Assembly (NCBI RefSeq): GCF_008831285.2 | Contig: NC_045140.1 | Location: 19,342,370 to 19,406,369 of the forward strand | DNA from: Nymphaea colorata | Taxonomy: Eukaryota > Streptophyta > Magnoliopsida > Nymphaeales > Nymphaeaceae | Reading direction: 5' to 3' | DNA: 64,000 nucleotides | Shown: piece after piece, positions 27,001 through 40,270 of the stretch | Layout of the letters: every line of letters starts with the position of its first letter | Numbering within the stretch: position 1 is the first letter of the stretch | Made by a program: the position numbers and the translations under genes | The notes under the pieces: model-generated | The model's database searches: none | The model's input: the letters and a program-made list of their open reading frames with translations, nothing else | Told to the model about the DNA's origin: nothing

Positions 27001-30000
27001 TTTCTTTTCTTCATAATAGCTTCCATTTAACCTGCCTTCAACTTCTGCTTTCTAATTAGCTTAACCAATGCGCAACCTCTATTTTGTGTTATAATACGTG
27101 CGTGTGCATCCTCCATGTGTGTGTAAATCTATGCTTCTAAACATAAATATGTATTTTTGTGCATATATAGAATGTACATATGTAGATATTCTATATTACT
27201 CCCTCTCTCTCTCCCTCTCTCTCTCTGTGTGTGTGTGTGTGTGGGTGTGTGGGTGTGTGTGAGACCCTTAGGTACTACACCCATCAGGAATGATCTGGGC
27301 GATTGATTTAGTGCAAATGGACAATTGGGAGGAAAAAAAATAAGATAGAGCATTTTAGTTATCTAATATTCATTCATAACATTTGCTCCTTTTTTTCTCA
27401 ACTGACACTAAAAAAAAAAAAACAAAACCCAAGATTATTTCAGATGGGTCTAGCACCCGAGGGTCTGGCACATACCTGTCTCTCTCTCTCTTATAATCAG
27501 TCAACGATGTGGTTGACGTGATTCATATCAATACTCCATGTCTTTTATTACTTTTTTTTCACTTTAAATGTGCTTATGTGCCTCCCTATTAATATTATTT
27601 AATTCAACCGGCTTGGACCAAGTAGTTCCAACTAGTCTTTTTCAAGGCTTTGACCAACCTTAGTCTGACTTCTGGTGTTGACAACTAAGCGTGCATAAAC
27701 CAGTGTCATCCGAATCGAACAATATGGGCTCATATCATGCAATACGTGAAAAACCTATATGATATGCCCATGTATCATAGGTGTATCATTTGTATCATGT
27801 GATATGGGGATTGTATCGTATGATACGGGCGATACGCCCCCACATCATACGATACAGGGACAAAACAAATAAAGGGGCTACGAGCCCCTTTTTTCTTACT
27901 TTTTCTTAAAATAGCTCCTCTCTCCCACTTTCTAAACATCTCCAAGAGTTGTGGGAGGGGAAAGTTTTGCTAGTTCTCTAGAAAGATCGACCATATGTTG
28001 GTGAGGGCATTCCATTTGAATGCATTGAAACAGCCGACGAAGTAAATGAGGATGAAGATAATGATTATTGTGGATTGATGACAATCATGATATTTGGAAC
28101 TTGGCAGTGAACAAATATATATTGTGAACTTGTGATATATAATCTAAACACTTTAAAATTGTGATAAATGTTTATTATGCTATTCTGCATCTATGATATC
28201 ACATTTCTAAATGTGTTGTTTATATATTATGGCTTATGAATGATGAATCATGAATGTTCTTTATGTGTGATGAATTCTTTATATGGAATAAGTTTTTCCT
28301 TATTTTTTTCCGAATTTTCAATATTTTTCTCTATTTTTTTATTTTTTAGTTAAAAAACTAATTTTATGATACACTACCCTACATTTATGATACACCGTAT
28401 AGGTTGGCCTAACCGATACACGTTTACACCTTTTACAACGTTGGCATAAATCAAGTTTTTTTTCTATGTGTGCCCTTGTTTGCAAATACTTTAGAGAAGT
28501 TAGGGGGCATTTCTGAGGTATTGGTTAACAATTAGTTCATGTCTACACCAAGCCGGTGCCTCAAGCATTTTTTTTGCTTTTCGATAAAAAAATTTTAACA
28601 ATGACATAAATGATTATGAACCACAGCAACTTAGTGCAACTGCAAACTAATGTCATAAATATAACCCTAGTTTAAAAAAAAAAAAGATGGAAAATTAAAA
28701 AAAATGAAAATGAGAACATTGTGATGCTTTTTCAAAAATGTGAAACTAAAGATATTATGTTTTTAGCAAAGTCTTTTTTGTTTGTTCACGTCCTTTCAGA
28801 CGTCTCAAAAAAAATCATATCTAAAACAGTTTTAGAAAATGTTTTTAATATATTTAAAATTTTTTTGAAATTTTATCCATGTTTCTATAAGGAAATTAGC
28901 AGAAAACTCAAATTTTCATAATTTTTTACTATTTTATATTTTTTTTTTTTTGAATTCCCAAGATTTTCCAATAAATAAGTTTCCCAATTAATGCCCAAGA
29001 AAAACCTGATGAACACCTGAAAACGATTTTTCTGATAATGGTTGCAAGAAAAAAAAATCATAACCTAATCAAAATTTGTGCACCATTGCCCCTTGTTCGT
29101 CCCTAAGTAGTAAAAGCAGCAAAAGTATAAGAGTTAAGAACAATGAACTGGTTCATACCTTCGAGCCATTCTCAGTTGCCACCTATATTCTGCCGTACTG
29201 CCTATAGAATAACAACCAAGAAGGAATTCCCAAACTTCTGCTCTTATGGATGGGTCCACACCCTAGTGGTACAAAATAGCATGTAAACAGTAAGGAATTA
29301 AGAACTGAAACAATCATGCCCAGTAGCTAGAACTTTCACTTCCATCATCATCAAATATACTAAGGTTTTACTTGCTCACGAGGAAAAACATACATTCAAA
29401 AACAATTCCTCAAAAAAAAGGTGGAATTCAAAAAGGAATGGAAAGAAAAACTACATTGTACAAACTACAAAGAATGAAAGCATATGCTCTAGGTGGATAC
29501 GACAAGGTTATGACGCCTTTTAAATGTCATGGACTGCAGTACATACATGTATTTTGTAGATATTTTCTCATATTTACATATTGTTTTGTATCTTTTGCCT
29601 TCTTTTCTTTTTATTCTTTGTAATAAATTAGAATACGACAAAGACATTTTAGTCTGTTCAGCACTCCCAACGGCTATAAGAGGCTCTCTTGCATGTAGCT
29701 TGAGGCATTCTTATGTAATGCTTTTACGGATATAATAAAACCTTTTTTATTATCATTTGTCAGTGCATTATATCCCCTATTTACAAATTTCAACACATTG
29801 TGACTATTGTGAGCATTAGAAGGGACCATGGTGGTTGTGGTTGTAACCCATATTTTTTTCATCTATTTTCACATGGACATGACTGCGGATGCCTGATTAG
29901 CAAAAATGGGAAAAGCATGGCTTGCTTTGTTCCAAGAAATCAAGGAGCTAAAGATATCACCTATAAGTGCAAGCAAAAGGAAATAAGATTGTGAATCAAT

Positions 30001-33000
30001 ATTTGGTGCTTGAAATCAACTACAAAAGAAGGTTGCCTTTTTGGTGCCTGTGAGTGACTATGTCCACATCCTAATCAATTGAAGAAGCGAATCTAAGAGG
30101 AAAAAAGATCTATATTCAGCTTTGGAATCAAATACCATTCTCCACAAGCTATCATCCTTTACATTAATGAAGTCAGCCGATCGTTATGAGGAGGAACGTA
30201 AAATACTGAATACCAAAGATGAAAATGAGTATGTAATAACCGTACCAAAAAACAGAGGTCGTGTTAAACCACATCGGCACCCTCGTTTTCCTAAGAGAAG
30301 CAGTAAAGACATGCCTAAAGAAATGATCTCAAAAAGCCACTGGGGCCATGGCCTTTTGTCCATCCTAGTAAAAGAAAGTAAAATTTTCAGTTATGATAGG
30401 TGCAGAAAGCAAAACATTTCCCTCTTATTATAGGTTTGCTTCCATGTTCTCAAACTTATAAACAACCACTTTTCCTAGGTAATAGACTACCAAAGAATTT
30501 GCACATAACTAGCACTAAATCGTATCCATAGGCTAAGAACCTAACACCTATCACAGGTCACATGGCACACAATGTTCAAAAGTGTACTCTATTTTTTGAT
30601 CTTTTGTGCTCCCATGAATCCTGCTAAAACCATCCAATTAGAAGGCCATAAATTAAATCAGTAGCATGATCATAGAATGAAGAGGTACCTTTTGCCATCT
30701 TCCTCAAAAACCAAAATTTTTTCACAATTCAAAACTTTTCAATTGTCCTCTGGAAGGACAACATAAGTCCACAAATGGCCCCTCAACTTAGTCTGCTCAA
30801 ATAACTAGGGGCCTGTGATGTTCAACCCCAACGAAAGGGTCAAAAGTTCCTGGAGAGTACAGAAACCTATTCCTTTGAGCAGTGTGATTATAAAATGTTG
30901 CTGACAACAGAAACCACTCCTTGCCATCTAATACTGGTTGGAGAAAATCTATCTCTCCATACCAATTAAAATCATATTTGACATCATAGAAAGCTATGGC
31001 CTATTTGGACGAGAAAGGACAAACCAGGTTTGAGAAAAACTGGTTTTATCAAAAGAACTCTATAAAACCAGATCCTTGGTCTAACCAGTTTCCAGTTTTA
31101 GGCAAATACCCAATTTCACCAAAAGCTCAGTTTTGACACATCGGCGTTCTGGACATGCCGTTATAACCCAATTTTCATTCAAAACCAAGTTGAACACCCA
31201 AAGCTTAGTCTGGAACCAGGATTAGAATACCCTCATACAATGTTTCTATCGTGAACTAACGTTGTCATCACAGAGTTCCTATATTCAACATTAAGGAGAA
31301 TTTTGTTCCTTAGTTTGTAAAATATTTCCCTGTTTCAAATTGAAGAACATCAAATTTTTTTTTGCATCGTCTTAAACAGGAACTTATTGTCATTTCATCC
31401 AGATATTCTCTACTCATATACAGCATCATAACAATAATACAATCTGATATTTTGATATTGACAATTATTATGATGAAAACTTCAACAACAATGGCAATTA
31501 TTACCTTCTATACCTATTGAACTTTCAAATAAGACTTTTGCCATCATGTCAAACAGTGTTTATGACTTTATGTACATGTCTGTTTCTAATTTTTTTTTTT
31601 TATTCAAAAGCTTTCTTAAGTTCATAAGCACAATAACCTAATCATTACTCACCCCTAGAATTATCAATTTAAGGATCTTATTGAAACCAATTATCTTTCC
31701 ATCACTATCAAAAGTAGCATGCCACCTTCCTGGTTTGAGCATTTTTTTCCCCTGCAAAACCAAAAGAAGGCACATTCATTAGGAATAGCATGGATAGTTC
31801 AACCATTAATATTCTATGAAAAGGGAAAAATGGAACTGCTACATATTACAAAAGAAAGAAAAGTGACATATGCATTAGATATGACTAAGTTCTTTAAAAG
31901 CATAATCACTTCAAACAACGCATAGAAACTACAAAAACCGACCATCAAAGAAGCTCTAGAACAGAGATAGAAAGAAGCCCAAAAAACTTAACTTACTTTT
32001 GAAAGCAGCCATTATGGTAAGTATTTGTGTTTTGATGCCCTAACCTAGACACCTTCCGAGTTAACTAAATGGTGAAAAGCAGAGGCAATTTATCGCAAGT
32101 TACTATTAAGTTGTAACTTCTTAAACATTAGGAAGTTGTTTGTCAATAAGTTAAAAAGTGGACAGATTTTTGTAAATTTCTTATCTGTGAATGTTTTTAT
32201 GGTGTGTGTGCGTGTGGTATGCAGTTGTGTCCTGATGCCCCAGCCTGCACCCACACACATACCTAGACACCTTTAGCACAGAAGCTAAGAGATCTGTAAA
32301 CGATTACATGCCACCTACTCTTGACCGAAGTCCAGTTTATTGGTAAGCAACTATTCCAGGAAACTGAAAGGACTGTGGCCCAGTGAATGCCCTGGAATTA
32401 TATATATCTGTTTTTCTCTTTTAGCATACCATCACGATTTATAGTTCATAGGTTAAGATTTGTAACAGCTTATAGTTACACTTGATAAACTTCGTACCAA
32501 CACCATCCAAAAACCAACCAAAAAAATAAAGAAAGCAACACAAACATATACAGAAAATAAAGTAGAACCAAGCCAAAGAGGCCAACTTCCTGTCTCTTTG
32601 TATGATTCTATCAAAACCAAAAAAATAAGACAATTGCAGCTTCTTGACAAATAACTGGATTTCAATGGAGGACGAAAACTGCAGCAAGACAAGAAAGCAA
32701 CCAGAATATGAGGCAATCAGAAAGTAGAACAGAAGGCAAATAGGAGAACACGGGCGCCAACAAGGAATACACGGAATGAACTTAATTCGAATAGAAAAAT
32801 CCAGCACAAGAACCAATGTAAATATCGGACAGCTTCTAGAAACGGAAAATAAAAATAACAAGTATTTGTTCGCTTTTCCTCCAGAGGCAACACAAAATAG
32901 ATAGAACTTCACTGTACTTTACTATTTTCATAAGATCGCCATGAGAGAAGTAAAATCAACCCAATTCGGGAAGCATTAAGTGGCAAGGACGAAATACCTT

Positions 33001-33117
33001 AGTAGGTGAATGCTGAAGGCAGGGCTCTCCAATATCTCGAACGATCGACCCAACCCGCCGAAGATTCACGGCGCCAGCGCCGCACATCCATGGCTTCTCT
33101 TCGCCGTCGATGGACAT
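21021..33117 (-). CDS. TBC-domain Rab GTPase-activating protein (plant TBC1D15-like)
   Basis: RabGAPs speed GTP hydrolysis by Rab GTPases and so switch off membrane traffic steps. I read nine minus-strand exons: 33117-32998, 31751-31653, 29262-29159, 25051-24291, 24152-24030, 23916-23828, 23740-23540, 21940-21545 and 21125-21042. Phases agree throughout, giving 659 residues to the end of exon 9. The start MSIDGEEKPWMCGAGAVNLR leads into RVGSIVRDIGEPCL, seen in plant members. The TBC domain begins at GGVDPSIRAEVWEFLLGCY (about residue 73). The arginine finger is Arg367 in VVDVVRTD and the glutamine finger is Gln402 in GYCQGM, so the dual-finger mechanism appears intact. An acidic stretch of about 220 residues encoded by exon 4 splits the domain. 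The C-terminus is unsettled: reading through the exon 9 donor gives a stop at 21021, while splicing onward could add exons at 20675-20634 and 18954-18901. Confidence 0.9.
27200..27261. repeat. (CT)n(GT)n compound microsatellite
   Basis: Two adjacent dinucleotide tracts, CT-rich then GT-rich with two GGGTGTG interruptions, lie within the large TBC intron. Confidence 0.9.
27690..28440. repeat. GATAC-rich palindromic repeat region
   Basis: Repeated GTATCAT/ATGATAC words in both orientations cluster at 27760-27860 (for example GTATCGTATGATAC and CATCATACGATAC) and return at 28365-28425. The arrangement suggests a decayed non-autonomous element whose two ends carry the inverted words. The same words recur at 51930-52070. 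Confidence 0.5.
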
Positions 33118-36009
33118 CGCGCCCTACCTCTCCCTGCAGAATTTCCGTGAAAGCTTCGTTCGTCAGTCATCGTAATTCGTCATCCGCTTCATAACAATCA
33201 AAACGACAATCCCCGAAACGGTTGTCCGCTTTGTTAACACAGTCGTCATCCTGATCATCCTGTGGGCGAGTTTATCCCCTCGAACTTGGGTAAAATTTAG
33301 TGAAATCGAAATGAGCCTTCGGAACCCCAAAGGCGAGGAGATTCACACTAAAAGATATCTCGAATTTTGAATCGAAAGAGCGTTGTCTACGACGATAGCA
33401 ACAACAGAAAAAACTGGAGAAACCCAAATGCGTTTTTGATCTCCCGATTGATCCAAAGATGCTCAAACGCAAGCAGATCAAGCCGCTTAATCGAGAAATT
33501 AAACACGATAAGAAAAATTACGAACAAGAACAAAAGATCACCGGAGGCAATTTGGGATTCAGGATGTTCTCAAGTCCTGAAATGGGCACAAACATTTCGG
33601 CCTTCTCGCCATTGCCATGATATTGAATTTACTTTTACTCCCCCTTCCTCTCTCATCAAGTGAACTTTCATGTGCTGCGATGAAAGGCAGATTCTACTTC
33701 GCCTTCGGTAAAAAAGGAATGAAAGGGAAATCGAGGACATTTAACTTTCTTGAATCTTGATGCCCCCCAGTTAGAATTACGTCAGTGTCCTCCTCATCGG
33801 GTCAGCGAGTGGAACGCTGCCTCCAAGTTTGGTCATCCATCCAACGTGGCCAGCTTCCCTCACCGACAGTTTCGGAACGATGCAGTTCCCCCTTTCAAAC
33901 GGCAATCGGTAAGAACACCATTCAAAGCCGGGCTAGCACACTATGTGCGAGCCTGCGAGGAGAAATATTTGAACTCGAACGGCCAGGGACGGGGCCGAAC
34001 AAAGCGTACGTGTTTGATGGCATCTTGTAAGTGGCTGATCATTTTACAAACGAAGCTTTAAGGAGGCGTTTGGTAACACAAACACCAGACGTCTTGTAGA
34101 ACGCTATTTGAGTGTTTTAGTAAATGTATTTTAAAGATTGAAACAAGTTCACAAACCACAAAGCACAATATTTTGTAAATATGCATTAATCTTTTACATT
34201 GATTCATGAAACACTAATACAATATTCTTATTACTCAACGTTTCCTACAAAGCGTTTGATTATGGAACACCATGTTCATAGATCTCTTGCTCACGCACGT
34301 TGACATACTCTAAATATTGGATCATGGATGCTCCAATTGTGTATTTTGAGTTGATATAACTGTGTGAAACAAATGAATGGTTACTTTGGTATGGGTAAGT
34401 GTGTCATTTGCAATACTCTATTGTAACAATACAATATAATTGTGTAAACAAACGTTGAGCTAAATGTAGATAGCATTGATATGGGTAGTAGTAAACTCTT
34501 TTTAATTGCATCGTACTTTTTTTTTTTATTTCATCTTTGTGAGAGTGAAAAAGGAGTATATTGTGACACTATGTCTTAAACGTAACGTTTTGAACATATT
34601 GTTGTTAACATCCTATTTGAATGTGAATATGGAATTGATTTGTTAAACGCATGTATCATTATGTTTGTTAATGATTGCATATAGATTCAGAGTTGGATCA
34701 TTAGATTAACAAACTCATGCATACGAATTATATAAATAATATAATGGTCATATCATGCTATTCAGTTTGTTTTGAGTTTGAATATGCATTATTACTAGTT
34801 GCAAAGAGACTTGGACTTGGAGCGAGTGAATTTGAGACATGTATGTCAAAATATGTTTGTATTTGTGATGTTGACAGATTATGAATCAGCATAAATTCTG
34901 ATTGGGCGTCCATACTTTTTGTATTGATGAATTGACGCATGTGGTTGAAGTAGACTATATGGCGAGAGATTTTGTTATTTAAGCATGCAACTTGTGATAT
35001 CTACATGTGCTGAGGACATGTTGTGAACCAATCGTGTGAGTAAAATAACATATGCATTTACAGTATGCTTAAGTATCCAAAATAAATTACGAATGTTCGT
35101 TAGATTTGAATTTATAATAATTAATTTGCCAATTTAAAAAAGTATAAATTTAGGGACACAGATTGCAATTTATTAGATCAATTAGAAGTATAAGCTTTAA
35201 CTAATATGATGTTTGATATAAAACATGATCTGATCCACACTTGTTATTGTGGATAGATTCGAGCGATCTCTTTAATTGGTTTTGACTGTCATGGTTTGTG
35301 ACACTTTTGGTAAAATATGCTTTCAACAAAAGCATAGAGCAAAACCATATAAAGTAAATGTTAATTACCTTAAGAGGGAACAAAAATATCTTCTGCAAAT
35401 GCACAATTCCTGAAATGAAAATGAGAATTTAAGGCAACCCAAAACAAGCAAAAAACAAAATAAGAATCGCAGGACTCCAAGCACACCAATTTCCCGCTCC
35501 TAGCTCAAGGTAGTTGGACTCTTTGTAATGGTTCTTCCAGATGTTGACCGTCGCTTCGTTTTCCTTTGGTCATGTTCGGTTCCGATGAGAAAAACTGATT
35601 GGCTGAAATAGCTGTGGCCCAAGCTAGGCATCAAACAAGGGGAAAAAAAGTTGTCGAACTTATTCCTCGATTCCTAGCAATTGGGGAATCCTCCGCGCCT
35701 TCCTTCGATCCTCTTAATGCAGAGTGAGTGTTGATTTTTTTGATGATTTTTCCGGTTGAAAGACAGTCCGGCGATGATTTCTCCAGTTGCCGCCCGCTAC
35801 AGTTGTCGATTGGTAACTTCTCATGCCTCCCATTTATTGTATTCTTCTTCCTCGTCATAGCAAAACTCGAGTAAGTTCTTATTCTTATTCTTCCTCCATC
35901 TCTATTGGAAGCCGTTCATTCAGCGTTTGATTTCTGTTTCTGAAGCTAACGAGTGCCCTCAAACTATTTGGCAGGTCGGGTTAGCATTCAGGTACATATT
36001 ATGTCTTTT
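33118..36009. other. TBC upstream region and intergenic DNA
   Basis: The first few hundred bases probably hold the promoter and leader of the minus-strand TBC gene. Frames on the plus strand between 33367 and 34061 are open but not recognised. GCGTTTGGTAACACAAACACCA at about 34067 and GCGTTTGATTATGGAACACCA at about 34254 resemble the ends of small transposons, in direct rather than inverted order. From 34300 to 35400 the sequence is AT-rich without visible genes. Confidence 0.4.
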
Positions 36010-36278
36010 ATCTTAGATTTTCTCTCCTTTATGGGGATAATTTGGACTTGGATCTCAGAGCATCTAGTGGCTAGTGGAAGAATCATATAGGTTGGAGCAT
36101 TTTAATTCGTGACAGAATTTCCCGTCGTTGAATATTATTTCTTTTTACTTATTATCTTAGATTTTCTTTCCTTTATGGGGATAATTTGGACTTGGATCTC
36201 AGAGCATCTATTGGCTAGTGGAAGAATCATATAGGTTGGAGCATTTTAATTCGTGACAGAGTTTCCCGTCGTTGAATT
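36010..36278. repeat. 125-bp direct duplication
   Basis: The block from about 36010 to 36134 is repeated at about 36154 to 36278 with only a few differences (for example CTCTCC versus CTTTCC, CTAGTGG versus CTATTGG, AGAATTT versus AGAGTTT). A spacer of about 19 bp separates the copies, and the offset is 144 bp. It lies in non-coding DNA. Confidence 0.92.
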
Positions 36279-39200
36279 GCGAAAAACAAATCCTTAAATT
36301 ATTTGGACATCATTTAAGGGCATCTAGACGTGAAAGCAGTAAAATATGAAAAATCAAGAAATTATTTTTAATCCTGGCATGTTGGAAATGAATCTAAGCT
36401 CACTTTGTGATTAGCAACAGAACCCTAACCCGTAACAATCTGAATTAGGCCTCTCCTTGGTATATAGAAATTTTTTTGATTGGATTAACAATAAACTTTG
36501 ATTTTGATTTCATTTTGGTGTAATCTAAGCCATTGCTAGCTTGCTTTATTTACACATGAGAGAGAGACCCGTTGCTGCTCAATCCATAGAATGACATAAA
36601 AGATAGTATCGACATCTGACTGGTTGCGATATAAATGAAACTGTATAATTTCATACGAGCATAAGGTCATACATTAGATTGAACATTCAATATGTATGAA
36701 CATAAACACCATCAATGTACTTGATGAACAGAGATCAACGATATGGATCCCTACATATTAAAATCATGCATCTTGTCAAAATGCATTCATATAGTAAACT
36801 GATATCTTAGTTTCCAAGTCTTGAAACAGTTGGGCCTCTTGGAAGATCTGAACTGCTCAAAGCTGCATAAGATCAACGTTTTTGTGTAGCATGCTGCTGC
36901 TGGTGCTAAAATATAGTTAAACGATAGTATAGTTATTGGTTGTATAGGATAGGGAATTGTCCTCATGTCAGAACATTTTAGAGGAACTGGGGTTCCCATC
37001 TGCTTCTTTGTTAGGTTCAAAAAATGAATGAGATTTGGGGGATGAGGGGATTGGTCTGCTATTACACAGTTCTTCAAACGAAGACACCTTATGGCTTGAG
37101 GAGATATACTCCTATTCTTCTTATACGTATTAAAATCTTCTTTATATTGGGCAAGGCCAAAGTTATAATATTGTAGTTTATTTATTCTGTTTTGATATGC
37201 AATCTGCAGTTAAGCACACCCCTACTAGATTATGCTAACAGAGGTAATGTTGGCTTGGCTTATTTAATTGGTTTATGGATCTTTCATCATGCCATCCGCT
37301 GGAATATCAATAACCCAGGGGGGTGGGTTTGTGTGTGTATATGTGTCCACAAGAAACCAGTCGCTGAATGTGGCATCACGTGAATACTGTCATCGTCTTC
37401 CAGTAACCATTTACTTTGCAGATGTTACCCCCAAATAGTCCTTTTTCCTTTGTAAATTCTAAACATGCTATTTTTGTAAAGGTGGCGGCAGTTCACAACA
37501 AAGTATAGTTTTTAGTTCCTCTAATTGGTCACTCTCCTCACTACAAATAACTGCTGGATGCTGTGCTTGAGATTTATGACAAGTTTTTAGACTCTCTTAT
37601 TGGGGTTAATTTCTAGATTCTATTATTGGACCCTTTCTTGATCGAAGCAAACACCGGTTGAGCATATACAGCCCACAGATCAGTACCAACCAGAAAGGGT
37701 GCAATAAGATAATGGTTAGAAAGCTAGGGAAATTATGGTTCTGCTGTGGAGGCTTACAAACATTTCCATTTGCTGTAGTTAAGTGGAGACGGGTCATCCT
37801 TCATCTCTTTCTTTTACTTTGCATGCATCTGAAACAACTTTGGTGAGAAAAACGAGCATCATGGCAGCAAACTTTGGGGAAAATTTGGTTTTGAAAACCG
37901 ACAATGCATTTAATTTGTGCAGTCTCATCCACCATGTTTCTATTTTCATGCTGCTGTTACTCAGTTGAGAAATTTTAATTTGTATGGACTTTATGAGTTC
38001 CTTCTGAATATACAGAGAAACCAGATGCTTCCAGAAAGGCCAAGCAAGTTTGTATGAAGCTGCCTTTTACTAGCTGTGCAGGGCTCTTCAGGATACCTCC
38101 AAGCTTGCATGATTCACAAACCAGATTTAGCTCACAGTGTGTGGTTTCCAATTTGCTAACCAGACTTGCATTTGGTGATCAATATTGTCGCTGCTACGGT
38201 AACTACAGAGAATGTATTCTTGTGCACCCTCAATTGCTCCATCTGCATCACCCATTCAACCTCGACTTGCAAATCCTTATCGACATTTTGCTGGATTTCG
38301 AAATTCTTAGTCAGATGAACAGAATAGATATTTTTTGTTATTGATAGTCAATTATTTAAACTAGTCTTCTGCGCAAGGAATTTTCTGGTAGGTTCTTCTG
38401 GGGTATCCTAGAGGTTGTTTTGCAATTCCTTCTGCCCGCAGTGTAATGGAAGCAATTTCTACTATTGGCTTTGCAAAATATTGCTTGTTAGAGAAGGAGA
38501 GAGATTTCAACTTTAATGGAGTCTTCAGTTTTTTGCTATGTATTGGGTGTGTATGTCAGAGAAAGCGAGAGTTTTCAATTTTGATGGTCTTTAGTTTTTC
38601 CATTTTCCATACTAGCAAACGTGAGAAAAGAAATCAAACAAAAAATTTTCATGTTTTTTGAAGAAGAAAAATGGAAAAGTGGAAACTTCCTTGACAATGT
38701 GATGCAAGAAAAGCTTCTCAGGATTTTTTTTGCTTGCAACCAAGAAGAGCCTAAAGCGTGTTGGGATATCTTTAGCAGCATTCTTATGTCCAGCTACCCA
38801 TCAAGCTCTGGCCGTGTTTGGTAGCCTTAGATCTGAGATCCGAGGCTGGATTTCATGTTGAAATCCACAGTTTTAGCAAACTTTTGGATTTCAAATCCAC
38901 TATAGACGTGAAATCTGTGGTTTTGAGATCCGCCCCCACCCCCTCCCTCTCCGTTCTATAGCGTGGATCACAGATCCGCGGAGAAGCACGACCACCTCAC
39001 CTACCCTGCACAGAGAAAAGAGAGAAAGAAGAACAGAGGCCCGACCATAGCCACATCGAAAGAGAGAGAAACAAACTTGGCCACCATAGCCAATGACAGA
39101 AAACGAAAGAAAAAAACGGAAGAAAACCTTCCACCATCGGCTGAGGATTACACAAAAATGCCAAAACCCTCTCTTGTAAGTCTATATATAAAATGTTAGC

Positions 39201-39670
39201 TTACTTCTTCAAGAAGGAAAGAGGAAAATAGAAAACTAAGTTAACGAAGGATTCAGCTTAAGGTTGGCAGTTACCCAGAAAAGCCACTTTTTAATACAAG
39301 CGGTTAGTTGTAATATTTCAAAAGTTATGAAGAGTAAACTTAACATAGACAGACACCTAAAATTTATATTTTTAATATAAGTTGTTTTTTGCAAATATTT
39401 CAAAAGTTTGGTGGCTAATCAATGATTCATAGGTTTTTATAGATATCTTTCCTTTTCGAGAGAGTGTTTAATTTATTTCGAAAGTAAAAAAAAAAAAAAA
39501 AGAATTTATTTGGAAGTAAAAACGTTCCTCCGGCAGGCAATGATTTAAGAACTCCCAGCCTCAGTAAAAAGGTAGGGATAGACCTGTAAATAGTTACTAT
39601 AAATAGGATAAATATATAGGTGGCACATCGCGTACCGGTGATGTTAATGTGAAAAATTCCTTTTTCCATT
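36279..39670. other. Intergenic stretch, possible non-coding transcription
   Basis: No protein gene is supported. Several splice-like sites occur on the plus strand (for example ATATACAG before AGAAACCAGATGC near 38018), but the frames between 37190 and 38340 are short and not recognised. GTGTTTGGTAGCC near 38815 starts a sequence that looks like one end of a small transposon; I could not find its other end. Confidence 0.35.
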
Positions 39671-40270
39671 TAATTAACTTCTGCTCTCTTCTCCTCTCCC
39701 TCTCTCGATGATCCGAAATGCTGATAGATCCTAGCTGTGAAACTCCGCCCAGCTGTTCGTCTCGGTGACCTGCTTCCTGGCGGGAGCTTCGTTGACATTT
39801 CCTCGGTGTTGACCGGAATGCGGGCCGGCGAGGGTCCTCAGAGTTGCTTCTGAGCTCCGAACACCCGAGTGCAGGTGACCGTGTTCTTTCTTCCTCGTTC
39901 TGCAAGCTAGGGTTCCACAATTTTGGAGGAAGCCCACCGGTGGTCGTCGTGGGGGTGGTGCTCCAGATCCGGATTTTGCGTGCTCTGATTCGTTTCCTCA
40001 ACGTGTGCATTTTCCGCTAGGCAGCCGAGGAAGCTGCTGCTCCTTTGGCTTTGTGGTCTGCGTAGGCCTTCTTTGCCAGTTACTGGCCGCGAGTTTATAC
40101 GTTTCGCTTTTGGCTTTACTCGCCCCTCTTTGTTCTCCAAACTGTATGGATCCGACTTAGGAAAATGCAAACTTTGTTTCACCAAGTTTTTATGTTCCTT
40201 TGCTTTGTTGTTTTAGCTAGGGCAAGGGTTTATTCTTGAAAGTTTCGGCCTTTTAGGGTTTCAGGCCTTC
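39671..40270 (+). promoter_or_regulatory. bZIP proximal promoter and leader
   Basis: A pyrimidine-rich block (CTCTCTTCTCCTCTCCCTCT, about 39684-39703) is followed by GC-rich sequence leading to the bZIP start codon at 40271. The same region is recognisable, diverged, upstream of the broken duplicate (about 46600-47070), so it was part of the duplicated segment. Confidence 0.6.

Larger units (their letters stand above)
25052..29158 (-). other. 4.1-kb intron of the TBC gene
   Basis: The intron splits the codon for the second Arg of ARR-ERYNDLLKKC. The donor reads GTATG and the acceptor CTCATTGCAG. It carries a CT/GT microsatellite at 27200-27261, a GATAC-rich palindromic repeat at about 27690-28440, and a plus-strand open stretch at about 26480-26690. 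No recognised gene lies inside. Confidence 0.75.

Noticed and set aside
30990..31240. Possible small transposon beginning GGCCTATTTGGAC
   Set aside because: The left end resembles the nested element at 16709, but I could not find a matching inverted right end or a target-site duplication.
32439..32912. A 157-residue open frame on the minus strand, rich in Phe, Leu, Ile and Cys
   Set aside because: It lies within the first intron of the TBC gene, is low-complexity hydrophobic sequence from T-rich DNA, and matches no family I know.
33750..34061. Two overlapping plus-strand frames of 103 and 81 residues
   Set aside because: Both are open in the same GC-richer stretch, so neither frame is favoured; no domain or splice partner was found.
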